Assembly (NCBI RefSeq): GCF_000764225.1
Contig: NZ_JQED01000057.1
Location: 1 to 44,025 of the forward strand
Length of the DNA stretch: 44,025 nt
DNA from: Colwellia psychrerythraea
GTDB taxonomy: Bacteria; Pseudomonadota; Gammaproteobacteria; Enterobacterales; Alteromonadaceae
Direction: 5' to 3'
The stretch's first letter is position 1. Each line of letters opens with the position of its first letter. Shown here piece after piece: positions 23,558 to 30,876 of this stretch. The translations under genes and the position numbers were made by a program. A model generated the notes under the pieces. The model was not told where the DNA came from, did no database searches, and was given only the letters and a program-made list of their open reading frames with translations.

Positions 23558-24060
23558 AATTAGGCAGATGTCCAACGTGCCACGCAGCTGTGCACCTTGA
23601 TGCCATGGTTCAGGATGAAGCAGGTAGAGAATTAATGGCCACACTGGCTAAGTTGAACAGCAAAACGGGCAGTAGTGTTTTGCAGTATGTCGGTCTATTT
23701 CGTCCGGCTAAAAGTGACTTAAACAATGGCCGAGCGTTAAAGCTACTTAGCGAAGCATTAGACTTAACTGCTAATTTACAATTGTTAGCCGCTGGCTGTG
23801 ATGCCACCGTGCGAAATATTCACAGTAAACGACAAAGCGGTGAAACGGTAAAGCCGTTAACCAATCACAACTATTTAAAGCAGGTTTTAACGGGGCTTAA
23901 AGAGCAGTTTAATCACCCAATAAATGGCGCTAAAAAAGCAAGCGATATGGGAAATGCTCAAGTTAAGCATTACCACCAGTTAAGTGATGCGGAGAATGAC
24001 CGTCTTCGCCAGGAACAATTAGCGAAGTTTAGGCAATCTAATCAAGGGGAAACAGTATGA
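23554..24060 (+). CDS. Phage protein with an N-terminal zinc-finger-like motif
   Basis: This 168-residue protein begins CPTCHAAVH, which may bind zinc together with later residues. The middle (YVGLFRPAKSDLNNGRALKL) recalls small replication-associated proteins of transposable phages. The C-terminus is charged and possibly disordered. It sits between gemA and mor with overlaps on both sides, so it belongs to that operon. Exact function unknown. Confidence 0.7.
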   Translation: MKLGRCPTCHAAVHLDAMVQDEAGRELMATLAKLNSKTGSSVLQYVGLFRPAKSDLNNGRALKLLSEALDLTANLQLLAAGCDATVRNIHSKRQSGETVKPLTNHNYLKQVLTGLKEQFNHPINGAKKASDMGNAQVKHYHQLSDAENDRLRQEQLAKFRQSNQGETV

Positions 24061-24479
24061 GCCAACAAGAATTATTAGATCCTGACTTACTTGGCAATGA
24101 CGATAACCTCAATGACTTATTGGCACATAGCGATGGTTTAGCCAATGACGATAGGGCCTGGCCTAAAATGTTGGCTGATTTAATAGCAGTAAATGTAGCC
24201 GAGTTAAAAGAAGATGGTTTTGAACATAACGAGGCTTGGCGCATTGCCAAACGTTTGATTATACGTCAAAGCCACTTTTTAGGTGGTGGTATGGTGTACT
24301 TACCACGTAACGATAAACTTAAAAAAGCCTTGCGTGATGCTAACTTGTATCACGACTTTAACGGCCATAACCACAGAGCCTTGATGAAAAAATACAATTT
24401 AACTCAGCAATCGGTTTATCAAATATGTGCAGAGCAAAGGCAATTGTTTATTGATAAAAAACAAGGAAAGTTGTTTTGA
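24057..24479 (+). CDS. mor: Mor-family transcription activator
   Basis: This 140-residue protein has the Mor/C pattern. The dimerisation part opens WPKMLADLIAVNVAELKEDG; the beta-turn GGGMVYLPRND follows, and then a helix-turn-helix (about 108-132: HRALMKKYNLTQQSVYQICA). Mor binds a dyad upstream of middle or late promoters and recruits RNA polymerase. With no separate C gene seen, it may switch on the late genes directly. Candidate targets are the repeated elements before 26187 and 35384. Confidence 0.93.
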   Translation: MSQQELLDPDLLGNDDNLNDLLAHSDGLANDDRAWPKMLADLIAVNVAELKEDGFEHNEAWRIAKRLIIRQSHFLGGGMVYLPRNDKLKKALRDANLYHDFNGHNHRALMKKYNLTQQSVYQICAEQRQLFIDKKQGKLF

Positions 24480-24649
24480 TCACTCCGAAACACTGCAAAG
24501 CACCACTAAAGAAGAACCATAAGAAATATTGGCGGTGGTTTCATCGAGTGGGTTTTAAAAAGCTAATGGCTAAGGCTGCGCGTGACGGTCACGCAAAAAA
24601 AGAATACTTAAAAAGGTGTCACGATGAAAAAAGAACTGACAGAAGCTGA
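24476..24649 (+). CDS. Small basic phage protein, TTG start
   Basis: This candidate is 57 residues from a TTG at 24476 that overlaps the mor stop, with AAGGAAAG just upstream. It is rich in Lys, His, Arg and Trp (NHKKYWRWFHRVGFKKLMAK), which suggests nucleic-acid binding. It overlaps the next gene by 26 bases. The translational coupling and the full-length frame argue for a gene, but it could be chance. Confidence 0.45.
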   Translation: MITPKHCKAPLKKNHKKYWRWFHRVGFKKLMAKAARDGHAKKEYLKRCHDEKRTDRS

Positions 24650-25013
24650 GAAAGCAAGAGTACGAGAACAAGCACGTTTACGCAAGCAAAAACAGCGCGC
24701 TAAAAAGGCGGAGTTAACAGTACAAGCCTTCGAGGTAAGTGCTAGCGCTACTGAACAACAGCAACTTAATGATCAAGCGTTAATACGAGGCTTTGACAGC
24801 ATCAGTGAGTATTTAATGACACTGATGCGCATTGATGGCGATCGTATTAAGCATGACCAAGCCGCCATTGGTACATGTACCAGTTGTAATTTACCTTTAC
24901 CAAATGGCTGTAATGCTGTTTTTAAAGGGCAATTTGATTGTAGTTATATTCATGGTTTGCCGTTGGTGAGTATGGCGGCGTCGGTTAGAGATAATATTGA
25001 AGGGGAGAACTAA
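24624..25013 (+). CDS. Phage protein with basic helix and CxxC motif
   Basis: This 129-residue protein starts with a strongly basic helix (EAEKARVREQARLRKQKQRA), resembling a DNA-binding or coiled-coil arm. A later CTSCNLPLPNGC may bind zinc. I recognise no family. Its start follows AAAGGTGTC and it overlaps the next gene by one base. Confidence 0.65.
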   Translation: MKKELTEAEKARVREQARLRKQKQRAKKAELTVQAFEVSASATEQQQLNDQALIRGFDSISEYLMTLMRIDGDRIKHDQAAIGTCTSCNLPLPNGCNAVFKGQFDCSYIHGLPLVSMAASVRDNIEGEN

Positions 25014-25165
25014 TGGATAGCTATGATAAAAAACGAATAGTAGCAGGAGCCATGATCACTGTTGGCGTTACGAATATAGCTTATACGCTTGGAGGTGTCG
25101 ATATTGGCGTTATAGTCTGCTCTGTGATGGTTGTTTTGGGTGGGCTAATAGTAGCTTCAAGTTAG
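25013..25165 (+). CDS. Very small membrane protein
   Basis: This 50-residue protein starts at the ATG at 25013 inside the previous stop (TAATG), with GGGGAG upstream. Two hydrophobic helices (about 10-28 and 30-48) suggest a hairpin in the inner membrane. It closes the early operon. A role in lysis timing or exclusion is possible but not shown. Confidence 0.6.
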   Translation: MDSYDKKRIVAGAMITVGVTNIAYTLGGVDIGVIVCSVMVVLGGLIVASS

Positions 25166-25239
25166 CGAACAATCTAATTTTAAAGGGTGTTATTACCTAG
25201 GCTTTTGTTTCAAAAGTGTAAAAATCCCACCTAAATCCC

Positions 25240-25278
25240 GCATTAAAGTTGAATTCATCCTTATTAATGCAATATACT
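25240..25278 (+). promoter_or_regulatory. Promoter with an overlapping inverted repeat, after the mor operon
   Basis: TTGAAT (25249-25254) and TATACT (25273-25278) are spaced by 18 bases. GCATTAA (25240-25246) and TTAATGC (25264-25270) form a perfect 7-bp inverted repeat around the -35 box and could be bound by a regulator. Transcription would start near 25285. Confidence 0.55.
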
Positions 25279-25284
25279 TAAGCT

Positions 25285-25374
25285 ATATTTATTAACCTGT
25301 ATTGTTAACTACAATAGTTAGGTTGAATGGAACACCTACTATTTTGAGTACAAAATGTAGGTGTTTTTGTTTTT
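25285..25374 (+). ncRNA. Possible small structured RNA or leader
   Basis: From the predicted start, the first hairpin (25294-25324) has stems AACCT/AGGTT and TATTGT/ACAATA. The second (25331-25365) has a 15-bp stem with one bulge and is followed by a T-rich tract, as in a strong terminator. The segment could be a free small RNA of about 85-90 nt, an attenuating leader for the next gene, or simply the terminator of the early operon. Confidence 0.4.
25331..25374 (+). terminator. Strong rho-independent terminator
   Basis: AACACCTAC...ATTTTG pairs with CAAAATGTAGGTGTT around a 4-base loop, followed by TTTGTTTTT. It sits only 8 bases before the ribosome-binding site of the next gene. Confidence 0.8.
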
Positions 25375-25391
25375 ATAATTTAAGGTGTATC

Positions 25392-25661
25392 ATGCCATTA
25401 TTTGCAGTGATAGCAAAAGAACCAAACAACTCACGGATAGAGAAATTAATTGCGGATTGTTATCCAGAAAATAATCATATAAAAATAGCTAGTGCATCTT
25501 GGCTTGTTTATGAGGAGCAGAAGGGTATGCCTCAAACAATTCATAATAAAATTTTTGGTGAAGGGAATAATAAAGAAACATACTTAATTATTCCATTTGA
25601 TGCATACTGGGGAATTCACTCCAATGATGTCTGGAATTGGATTTCGAGTAAGGGATTGTAA
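25392..25661 (+). CDS. Small protein of unknown function, possible Cas2/SinR-like fold (accessory gene)
   Basis: This 89-residue protein starts at the ATG at 25392 after AAGGTG. The strand-helix-strand order (FAVIAK, then a helix, HIKIASASWLVYEE, a helix, TYLIIPFDAYWG) and the closing NDVWNWISSKG resemble short SinR-like/Cas2-like proteins as I remember them. This is a weak, fold-level impression. It is followed two bases later by a membrane protein gene, and both lie between a promoter/leader and a terminator, outside the usual Mu gene set. Confidence 0.6.
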   Translation: MPLFAVIAKEPNNSRIEKLIADCYPENNHIKIASASWLVYEEQKGMPQTIHNKIFGEGNNKETYLIIPFDAYWGIHSNDVWNWISSKGL

Positions 25662-25663
25662 TA

Positions 25664-26035
25664 ATGCCTAGAAGGAATAACAACCATCAACCACCACAAG
25701 TAACAACTCCCCATAGCGGCGCGAGCGAAAGTACTCATTTGCAATGGGTTATTCAGAATCAGAATGAGCTTAGCGGAAGAACCGCAGCAATTGAAACGGA
25801 TGTTAGCCATATATGCTCTACTCTTGAGCGTATTGAAGGTAAGCTTGACAAACAAGATGAACGAATTCAAAAAAACTCAACAACATTAAAAATAGCCAGT
25901 GCAATTGTTGTAACTGCTGCTGCGGTTATTTGGTTTATGGTGGATGGGAAGCTGGGGAAAATTCATGAGTATATGGAGCATAATGATGCTAAAGCTCCAA
26001 CGGTGCAGGCCCCCACGAAAAAAAAGCCTAATTAA
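25664..26035 (+). CDS. Coiled-coil protein with one membrane helix (accessory gene)
   Basis: This 123-residue protein has a polar, Pro-rich start, a coiled coil at about 30-75 (RTAAIETDVSHICSTLERIE, then GKLDKQDERIQKNSTTLK), one hydrophobic helix (about 77-95: ASAIVVTAAAVIWFMV) and a basic tail. This is the layout of membrane-anchored partners or effectors. It is coupled to the previous gene by a two-base gap. Function unknown. Confidence 0.65.
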   Translation: MPRRNNNHQPPQVTTPHSGASESTHLQWVIQNQNELSGRTAAIETDVSHICSTLERIEGKLDKQDERIQKNSTTLKIASAIVVTAAAVIWFMVDGKLGKIHEYMEHNDAKAPTVQAPTKKKPN

Positions 26036-26058
26036 AGCTCCTTAGGAGGCTTTTTTAT
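26034..26058 (+). terminator. Terminator after the accessory pair
   Basis: AAGCTCC and GGAGGCTT pair with one bulged base around a 3-base loop, followed by TTTTTT. It separates the accessory unit from the lysis genes. Confidence 0.8.
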
Positions 26059-26131
26059 TGCCAAAATTTACCAACTCTTTTAAATTGGCTATCATATTTA
26101 TACTCAACAATTCATTCAGCAGCATTAATGA

Positions 26132-26189
26132 AAGCATTAAGATAGCTGAATCCTGAACTTCATGACCATGCCGCCATACTGGCGGCATG
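26132..26189 (+). promoter_or_regulatory. Late composite element 1 with hairpin over the start codon
   Basis: AAGCATTAA (26132-26140), five bases, CTGAATC (26146-26152), 14 bases, then a perfect hairpin: CATGCCGCCA (26167-26176), loop TAC, TGGCGGCATG (26180-26189). The endolysin ATG (26187-26189) is the last part of the right arm. The same layout and spacing recur at 35329-35386. Confidence 0.6.
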
Positions 26190-26759
26190 AACATAAAAAA
26201 CAATTCAACTAGCCTCAGCGCTAGCACAAATATACCGCCCGTCGCTTTGCAAGCTATTTTGCATGTACTTGCTGCAGAGGGTGGCTATGTTAATAACCCA
26301 AATGACCTTGGTGGGGAAACCAATTTTGGTATCTCTAAACGCTGGTATCCGCACCTTGATATAAAAAGCCTTACTGCTGATAACGCAGCTAATATTTATT
26401 ATTGGGATTATTGGTTTAAAAATAAATGCCACTTAATGCCGTCTGCCATAGCGACTATGGTATTTGATACTGCCGTTAATCAAGGGGGTAACTTTGCCCG
26501 TAAAACGCTGCAAATGCAGGCAGACGTTGCTCAAGACGGTATTGTTGGTAGTCAAACCATTGCCGCAGTTAAGGCTTGTCATAGCCATACGTTACTTACC
26601 CAATACGCTCAATGTCGCGCTCAACGCTACAGTGAATTAGTAAAGAAAGACCCCTCGCAAATCATTTTTTTAATCGGTTGGCTCAATCGTGTGTTTACCG
26701 TGCTCAAGACTAGCCAATGGTTAATGACTAAAGGGGCTGCTCATGATGCGCGCCTTTAA
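26187..26759 (+). CDS. Endolysin, glycoside hydrolase family 108 type
   Basis: This 190-residue protein cuts the glycan of peptidoglycan at lysis. The GH108 signature is at the N-terminus: VLAAEGGYVNNPNDLGGETN with the likely catalytic Glu31, then FGISKRWYP. A C-terminal peptidoglycan-binding-like part includes QMQADVAQDGIVGSQTIAAV. There is no signal peptide, so a holin is needed. There is no good ribosome-binding site; the start lies in a hairpin. Its end overlaps the next gene. Confidence 0.93.
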   Translation: MNIKNNSTSLSASTNIPPVALQAILHVLAAEGGYVNNPNDLGGETNFGISKRWYPHLDIKSLTADNAANIYYWDYWFKNKCHLMPSAIATMVFDTAVNQGGNFARKTLQMQADVAQDGIVGSQTIAAVKACHSHTLLTQYAQCRAQRYSELVKKDPSQIIFLIGWLNRVFTVLKTSQWLMTKGAAHDARL

Positions 26760-27021
26760 TTCCCCCAAAGCCCGTAAACGCTACGTTGAAGGTCGCCAAG
26801 CACGGCTGAGGGCTGAAGTCTTTAATCAATTACAAGACCTAGCCGTCAATTACAGCTGTGTTTACTTGCGTCCAGAGCATGCAAGTCAACATAGGCGAGG
26901 TTGGGATAGTGTCACGGCTATCGATATTGATGTAGCCGTTAAAAAAGTCAAAGCAGGACAAGCCAAGTTACTACCCGAAACAGCTCGACAGCTACACCCA
27001 CAAATAAAGCAAGGAAACTAA
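26743..27021 (+). CDS. Small phage protein in the lysis cluster
   Basis: This 92-residue basic protein starts at the ATG at 26743 (or 26746) inside the endolysin end. It has no signal peptide or membrane helix, and I recognise no domain. A WDSVTAIDIDVAVKKVKAGQ segment suggests an alpha/beta fold. The overlap couples it to the endolysin gene. Confidence 0.62.
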   Translation: MMRAFNSPKARKRYVEGRQARLRAEVFNQLQDLAVNYSCVYLRPEHASQHRRGWDSVTAIDIDVAVKKVKAGQAKLLPETARQLHPQIKQGN

Positions 27022-27023
27022 CT

Positions 27024-27578
27024 ATGTCTATCATCGCCGCATTAGGTATTGCTGAGGCTGTTGGCCTCACTGGTTGGATTAAAAATAAATTATCGGGCAG
27101 TGATTCAACTGCTGCCAGTGTTGCCAATAAAGTACTTGATTTTACTACGGCTAAAACAGGTGAAAGTGATCCTGAAAAGGCAATGGCTGCATTAAATGCT
27201 AATCCAGAATTAGCGGCTCAATTAAAAAAAACCTTAATGGCCAACGAACATGCCATTGATATGGCACCGTACCTTGACCGTAAAGATGCTAGAGCGATGC
27301 ACAACCAACACCCAGAGCAAGCCGACAAAATAGCTGATGGCATTATGAAATTTAACCTGCCTTATATCTTTATTTTGCTGATTGCCAATGTACTGGCAAT
27401 GTTCTTTTTAAAAGATTTTAGCGCCATTTTAGCCATAGTCTCTAACCTACTGGGCATGACCATTAAATCTTTATTTGATGAACGCAATTGTGTAACTGGT
27501 TTTTATTTCGGTTCAAGTATGGGCAGTAAAAACAAAGACGAAAATAACCAGTTAGCAGTAAATAAACGGAGCATATAA
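27024..27578 (+). CDS. Membrane protein, holin candidate
   Basis: This 184-residue protein has a soluble helical first part and two hydrophobic segments at about 112-130 (LPYIFILLIANVLAMFFL) and 133-152. The place, right after the endolysin, and the two membrane helices fit a holin or a holin-like protein. It is longer than most holins. The tail is charged and polar. Function is inferred from position. Confidence 0.6.
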   Translation: MSIIAALGIAEAVGLTGWIKNKLSGSDSTAASVANKVLDFTTAKTGESDPEKAMAALNANPELAAQLKKTLMANEHAIDMAPYLDRKDARAMHNQHPEQADKIADGIMKFNLPYIFILLIANVLAMFFLKDFSAILAIVSNLLGMTIKSLFDERNCVTGFYFGSSMGSKNKDENNQLAVNKRSI

Positions 27579-27580
27579 GC

Positions 27581-27823
27581 ATGAGTGACGCAGTAGATAG
27601 AGCATGCGAACTAGAACAAAACCACCGAGAACAAGCATTAGCAGCAGCTAAGCCAGTTGCAGAGCAGCCGCAGGAGTTTAACGGCCATCGTTATTGCTTA
27701 GTTTGTGATATTGAATTGAGTACTAAACGCTTAATAGCTCACGCTGATGCAGTGCGCTGTGTTGATTGTCAGCACTTGCATGAACATCAGCAGAAAAATT
27801 TTAACCAGCGGAGGCGGTGTTGA
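27581..27823 (+). CDS. DksA/TraR-type zinc-finger protein
   Basis: This 80-residue protein has the short TraR form of the family: a helix, then CLVCD and CVDCQ as a four-Cys zinc site near residues 39-63. TraR-like proteins bind the secondary channel of RNA polymerase and change promoter use. It is coupled to the next gene by the TGATG overlap. Confidence 0.87.
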   Translation: MSDAVDRACELEQNHREQALAAAKPVAEQPQEFNGHRYCLVCDIELSTKRLIAHADAVRCVDCQHLHEHQQKNFNQRRRC

Positions 27824-28137
27824 TGGTGGCTTGGTTTTTAGAGTATTGGAAGTTACTCGCTTTAATTATTAATGGCGCTTTTATTCTTGTTGTTTGGGCA
27901 ATGAGTAAAACCTTTGCCAAAAAAGATGCCGTTAATGAAAGCATAGTGAGCTTAGACAAACGTATCGACTTATTAGATGTAGCTGTGGAGAACCTGCCAG
28001 ATAAAGATTTAACTCATAAATTAGAGTTAAGGATTGAGCAACTCAGCGGCGACATTAAGCGAATAGAACCAGGGCTTATCTCGGTTAAAAATTTATCCGA
28101 TATGTTGTTAGAAAACGAACTTAAAGGTAAAGGTTAA
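27823..28137 (+). CDS. DUF2730 family phage protein
   Basis: This 104-residue protein is taken from the ATG at 27823 (an in-frame GTG is at 27817), with GGAGG upstream. One N-terminal membrane helix (about 8-27) is followed by a long coiled coil (about 40-100). This is the DUF2730 layout seen in Mu-like phages between the lysis and terminase genes. It may be a spanin-like or membrane-anchored factor; its role is not established. Confidence 0.8.
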   Translation: MVAWFLEYWKLLALIINGAFILVVWAMSKTFAKKDAVNESIVSLDKRIDLLDVAVENLPDKDLTHKLELRIEQLSGDIKRIEPGLISVKNLSDMLLENELKGKG

Positions 28138-28147
28138 GGAAAATAAA

Positions 28148-28441
28148 ATGGCGATAGATAAAGTAATGAGTGAACACCAGCGGCTTTCTATTTTATTAGC
28201 GCTTGGCGCAATGAATGGCTATCAAACTAATGACTCTATGCTGCAAAGTGCCTGTGCTGCTTACGGCCATACCATGAGTAATGATCGGGTATTAAGTCAT
28301 TTAGCTTGGTTAAAAGAGCAAGGGCTAGTGTCGTTAGAAACGAATGGTATTTACACTATGGCAACCTTGTCAGGCCGTGGCCAAGATGTCGCCGAAGGTG
28401 TTGCTACGTGCCCAGGTGTGAAAAAGCCACGCGCTAAATAA
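28148..28441 (+). CDS. Winged-helix phage protein (ArsR-like)
   Basis: This 97-residue protein has a compact winged-helix pattern: QRLSILLALGAMNGYQTNDS, then a recognition region around SNDRVLSHLAWLKEQGLVSL and a wing (ETNGIYTMATLSGRGQDVAE). Such proteins sit in Mu-like phages just before the terminase genes. A regulatory or DNA-packaging role is possible. Confidence 0.8.
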   Translation: MAIDKVMSEHQRLSILLALGAMNGYQTNDSMLQSACAAYGHTMSNDRVLSHLAWLKEQGLVSLETNGIYTMATLSGRGQDVAEGVATCPGVKKPRAK

Positions 28442-28453
28442 AAGGGCTAAATA

Positions 28454-28738
28454 ATGTCTAAAAAAGTCAAAGCATACTCAGCAGGTGAAAAGCGAGTTTT
28501 TCACAAATTAGCTTTAGCAATGGTTGCTGCTGAAATAGAAAATAAAGTGATTAAGCCCCAAACAGAGAAGGAAACAGGTAAGCCTTATAAAGCAAAAGGT
28601 GGCTATTTAGATATTTACTTAAATAGTGATTTAACCGTTAAGCGTGTTTGGAAAACTTTTCAAAAAGAAGTTCAAAAGGTTCGCAGTGACTATTTAAAGT
28701 ATGCGGAGGCAGAGAAAGATGATGAAAGCAGAACGTAA
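28454..28738 (+). CDS. Small phage protein before the terminase genes
   Basis: This 94-residue basic protein, mostly helical, starts with a polar arm (MSKKVKAYSAGEKRVFHKLA). I recognise no domain. Its end overlaps the small terminase start by about 20 bases, so the two are translated together. Confidence 0.62.
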   Translation: MSKKVKAYSAGEKRVFHKLALAMVAAEIENKVIKPQTEKETGKPYKAKGGYLDIYLNSDLTVKRVWKTFQKEVQKVRSDYLKYAEAEKDDESRT

Positions 28739-29297
28739 AACACGTGGCAAACCTTCAAAAGTTAATCAGCTGCCTGATGCCATTAAAAATAAGCTTGATC
28801 AACTTCTTCGTGATGGTCGATTAACTCAAACGGCTATTCTTGAAAAAATCAATAAAATGATTGATGAGGCAGAGCTTGATGAAGATGAGCAACTGAGTAA
28901 ATCAGGGTTAAATCGTTATTCAAACAAAATGCAAGCAATTGGCTCGCGTATCGCTCAAGCCCGTGCAGTGTCAGAACAATGGGTTGCCAAGTTAGGGGAT
29001 AAACCTAGCGGTGATGTTAGTAAAATTCTTATTGAAATGGTAAGAACCTTAGCGTTTGACAGTGTGTTAGACGCTTCTAATTCTGATGAGCCTGTGCATC
29101 CTAAGTTTATCAAAGACCTTGCTATAGGGATTGAAAAGTTGGAAAAAGCGGCAACTGAATCAACCAAACGTGAAAAAGAAATTCGCAAAGCCTTTGCTGA
29201 AGAAGCGGCGGCATTGGTGGAAGATGCCGCAGTTCAAGCAGGTTTAACTACCGATGGTGCTAATGCTATTAAACGTGAAATATTAGGTATTGCCTGA
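28719..29297 (+). CDS. Terminase small subunit, DUF3486 (Mu gp27-like)
   Basis: This 192-residue protein is taken from the ATG at 28719 (or 28722), 10 bases after GGAGG. The N-terminal part is a DNA-binding helix set (QLPDAIKNKLDQLLRDGRLT then QTAILEKINKMI), followed by long helices. It matches the DUF3486 family of Mu-like phages, the likely small terminase that recognises the phage end for packaging. Its stop overlaps the start of the large subunit. Confidence 0.87.
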   Translation: MMKAERKTRGKPSKVNQLPDAIKNKLDQLLRDGRLTQTAILEKINKMIDEAELDEDEQLSKSGLNRYSNKMQAIGSRIAQARAVSEQWVAKLGDKPSGDVSKILIEMVRTLAFDSVLDASNSDEPVHPKFIKDLAIGIEKLEKAATESTKREKEIRKAFAEEAAALVEDAAVQAGLTTDGANAIKREILGIA

Positions 29298-30874
29298 TGT
29301 CTAAAGTTACGTCTGAATTAGTCGCGTTTGATGAAAATGAATTATTACTCGGTTATCAAAAACGCTGGATAGCCGATGAATCCCCCTTAAAAATTGCTGA
29401 AAAGTCTCGTCGTACTGGCTTGACTTGGGCAGAGGCGGCCGATGCCGTGTTATGTGCCAGTAAAGCTAAAAGCGCACACGGTACTAATCATTTTTATGTT
29501 GGCTCCAATAAAGAAATGGCGCGCGAGTTTATTGATGCTGCTGCTATGTGGGCAAAAGCTTTTGATAAAGTGGCAGGGGACATTCAAGAAGAAATCTTTA
29601 TTGATGCTGGGCAAGATGGTAAAGAAATCTTAACCTTTGCCATTCATTTTGCCAGTGGTTTTAAAATTCAAGCGTTAAGCTCTAACCCGTCAAACCTTCG
29701 TGGAATGCAGGGTAATGTCACCATTGATGAAGCTGCCTTTCACGACCGTCTAGCCGAAGTACTCAAAGCCGCATTAGCCTTAACCATGTGGGGCGCAAAG
29801 GTGCGTTTGATCTCAACCCATAATGGCACTGACAATTTATTCAATAACATTATTCAAGATAGCCGAGCAGGTAAAAAACGTTACTCAGTACACCGCATTA
29901 CCTTAGATGATGCCTGTGCTGAGGGACTGTATCAGCGTATTTGTCAAATCAAAGGGGATACTTGGAGTAGTGAAAACGAGCAAGCATGGAAAGACGGTTT
30001 ACTCGGTGATACTGCGACTGAAGACGATGCATTAGAAGAGTACTTTTGTGTACCTAAGCAAGGTGGCGGTGTTTATATCAAGCGCGTGCTTGTTGATGCT
30101 GCGATGAAGTCAGATATTCCAATTTTACGTTTTACAGCAGACAAGGATTTTTTATCCTGGTCTGCTCGTCATAAACAAATGCAAATTAAAGAATGGTTCG
30201 AGGCATTAAATCCCCATTTAACAGCCCTTAAAAAAGACTTAAACCATGCATTTGGTGAAGATTTTGCCCGTAAAGGTGATTTATCTGTATTTGTACCATT
30301 GCAAATAAACAAAGACTTAACCAAGCGTGTGCCGTTCTTACTGGAGATGAGCAACTTAACTTACGATGCTCAAAAAGAATTACTGTTCTATCTTTGCGAT
30401 CGCTTACCTCGCTTACAGGGTTTAGCGTTTGATGCTACCGGTAACGGTGGCTATTTAGCAGAAGCCGCAGCTGAGCATTACGGCTGTGAAATGGTTGAGC
30501 AAGTGATGTTAACCGATAAATGGTACATGGAGTGGATGCCTAAGCTTAAAGCCGAGTTTGAAGACTTTAATTTAGAAATTCCTCGCCACCAAGATGTTCA
30601 AGATGACTTAAACCAAATTCAAACCATTCGCGGTATTCCTAAAATAGACAAAGGCAGCACTAAAGGCAGTGATGGCCGTCAGCGCCATGGTGATACCGCC
30701 GTCGGTTTTGCTATGGCTATACGCGCTAGTTGGATGGATGGTGGTGTAATTGAGTTTACTCAGCTTTCACAAAAAACAGGTACCTGGCACCAAAGCGAAA
30801 AAACCTCAAAAGATCACATGCGCCCAGACCATAGTGGCGACAACCAACAAAATTATGACCACGGAGCATACTAG
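29297..30874 (+). CDS. Terminase large subunit (Mu gp28-like)
   Basis: This 525-residue protein is the packaging motor. The ATPase part has a Walker A-like SRRTGLT (37-43) and Walker B (NVTIDEAAF, with Asp144 and Glu145), then a coupling motif (LISTHNGTDN). The nuclease half includes RKGDLSVFVPL and LAFDATGNGGYLAE, with the acidic residues expected of an RNase H-like fold. The length is typical of the family. Confidence 0.95.
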   Translation: MSKVTSELVAFDENELLLGYQKRWIADESPLKIAEKSRRTGLTWAEAADAVLCASKAKSAHGTNHFYVGSNKEMAREFIDAAAMWAKAFDKVAGDIQEEIFIDAGQDGKEILTFAIHFASGFKIQALSSNPSNLRGMQGNVTIDEAAFHDRLAEVLKAALALTMWGAKVRLISTHNGTDNLFNNIIQDSRAGKKRYSVHRITLDDACAEGLYQRICQIKGDTWSSENEQAWKDGLLGDTATEDDALEEYFCVPKQGGGVYIKRVLVDAAMKSDIPILRFTADKDFLSWSARHKQMQIKEWFEALNPHLTALKKDLNHAFGEDFARKGDLSVFVPLQINKDLTKRVPFLLEMSNLTYDAQKELLFYLCDRLPRLQGLAFDATGNGGYLAEAAAEHYGCEMVEQVMLTDKWYMEWMPKLKAEFEDFNLEIPRHQDVQDDLNQIQTIRGIPKIDKGSTKGSDGRQRHGDTAVGFAMAIRASWMDGGVIEFTQLSQKTGTWHQSEKTSKDHMRPDHSGDNQQNYDHGAY

Positions 30875-30876
30875 TT

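Noticed and set aside
25374..25379. Perfect TATAAT just before the accessory gene
   Set aside because: It lies in the T-rich tail of a terminator with no -35 box at the right distance, and transcription from it would start inside the ribosome-binding site.
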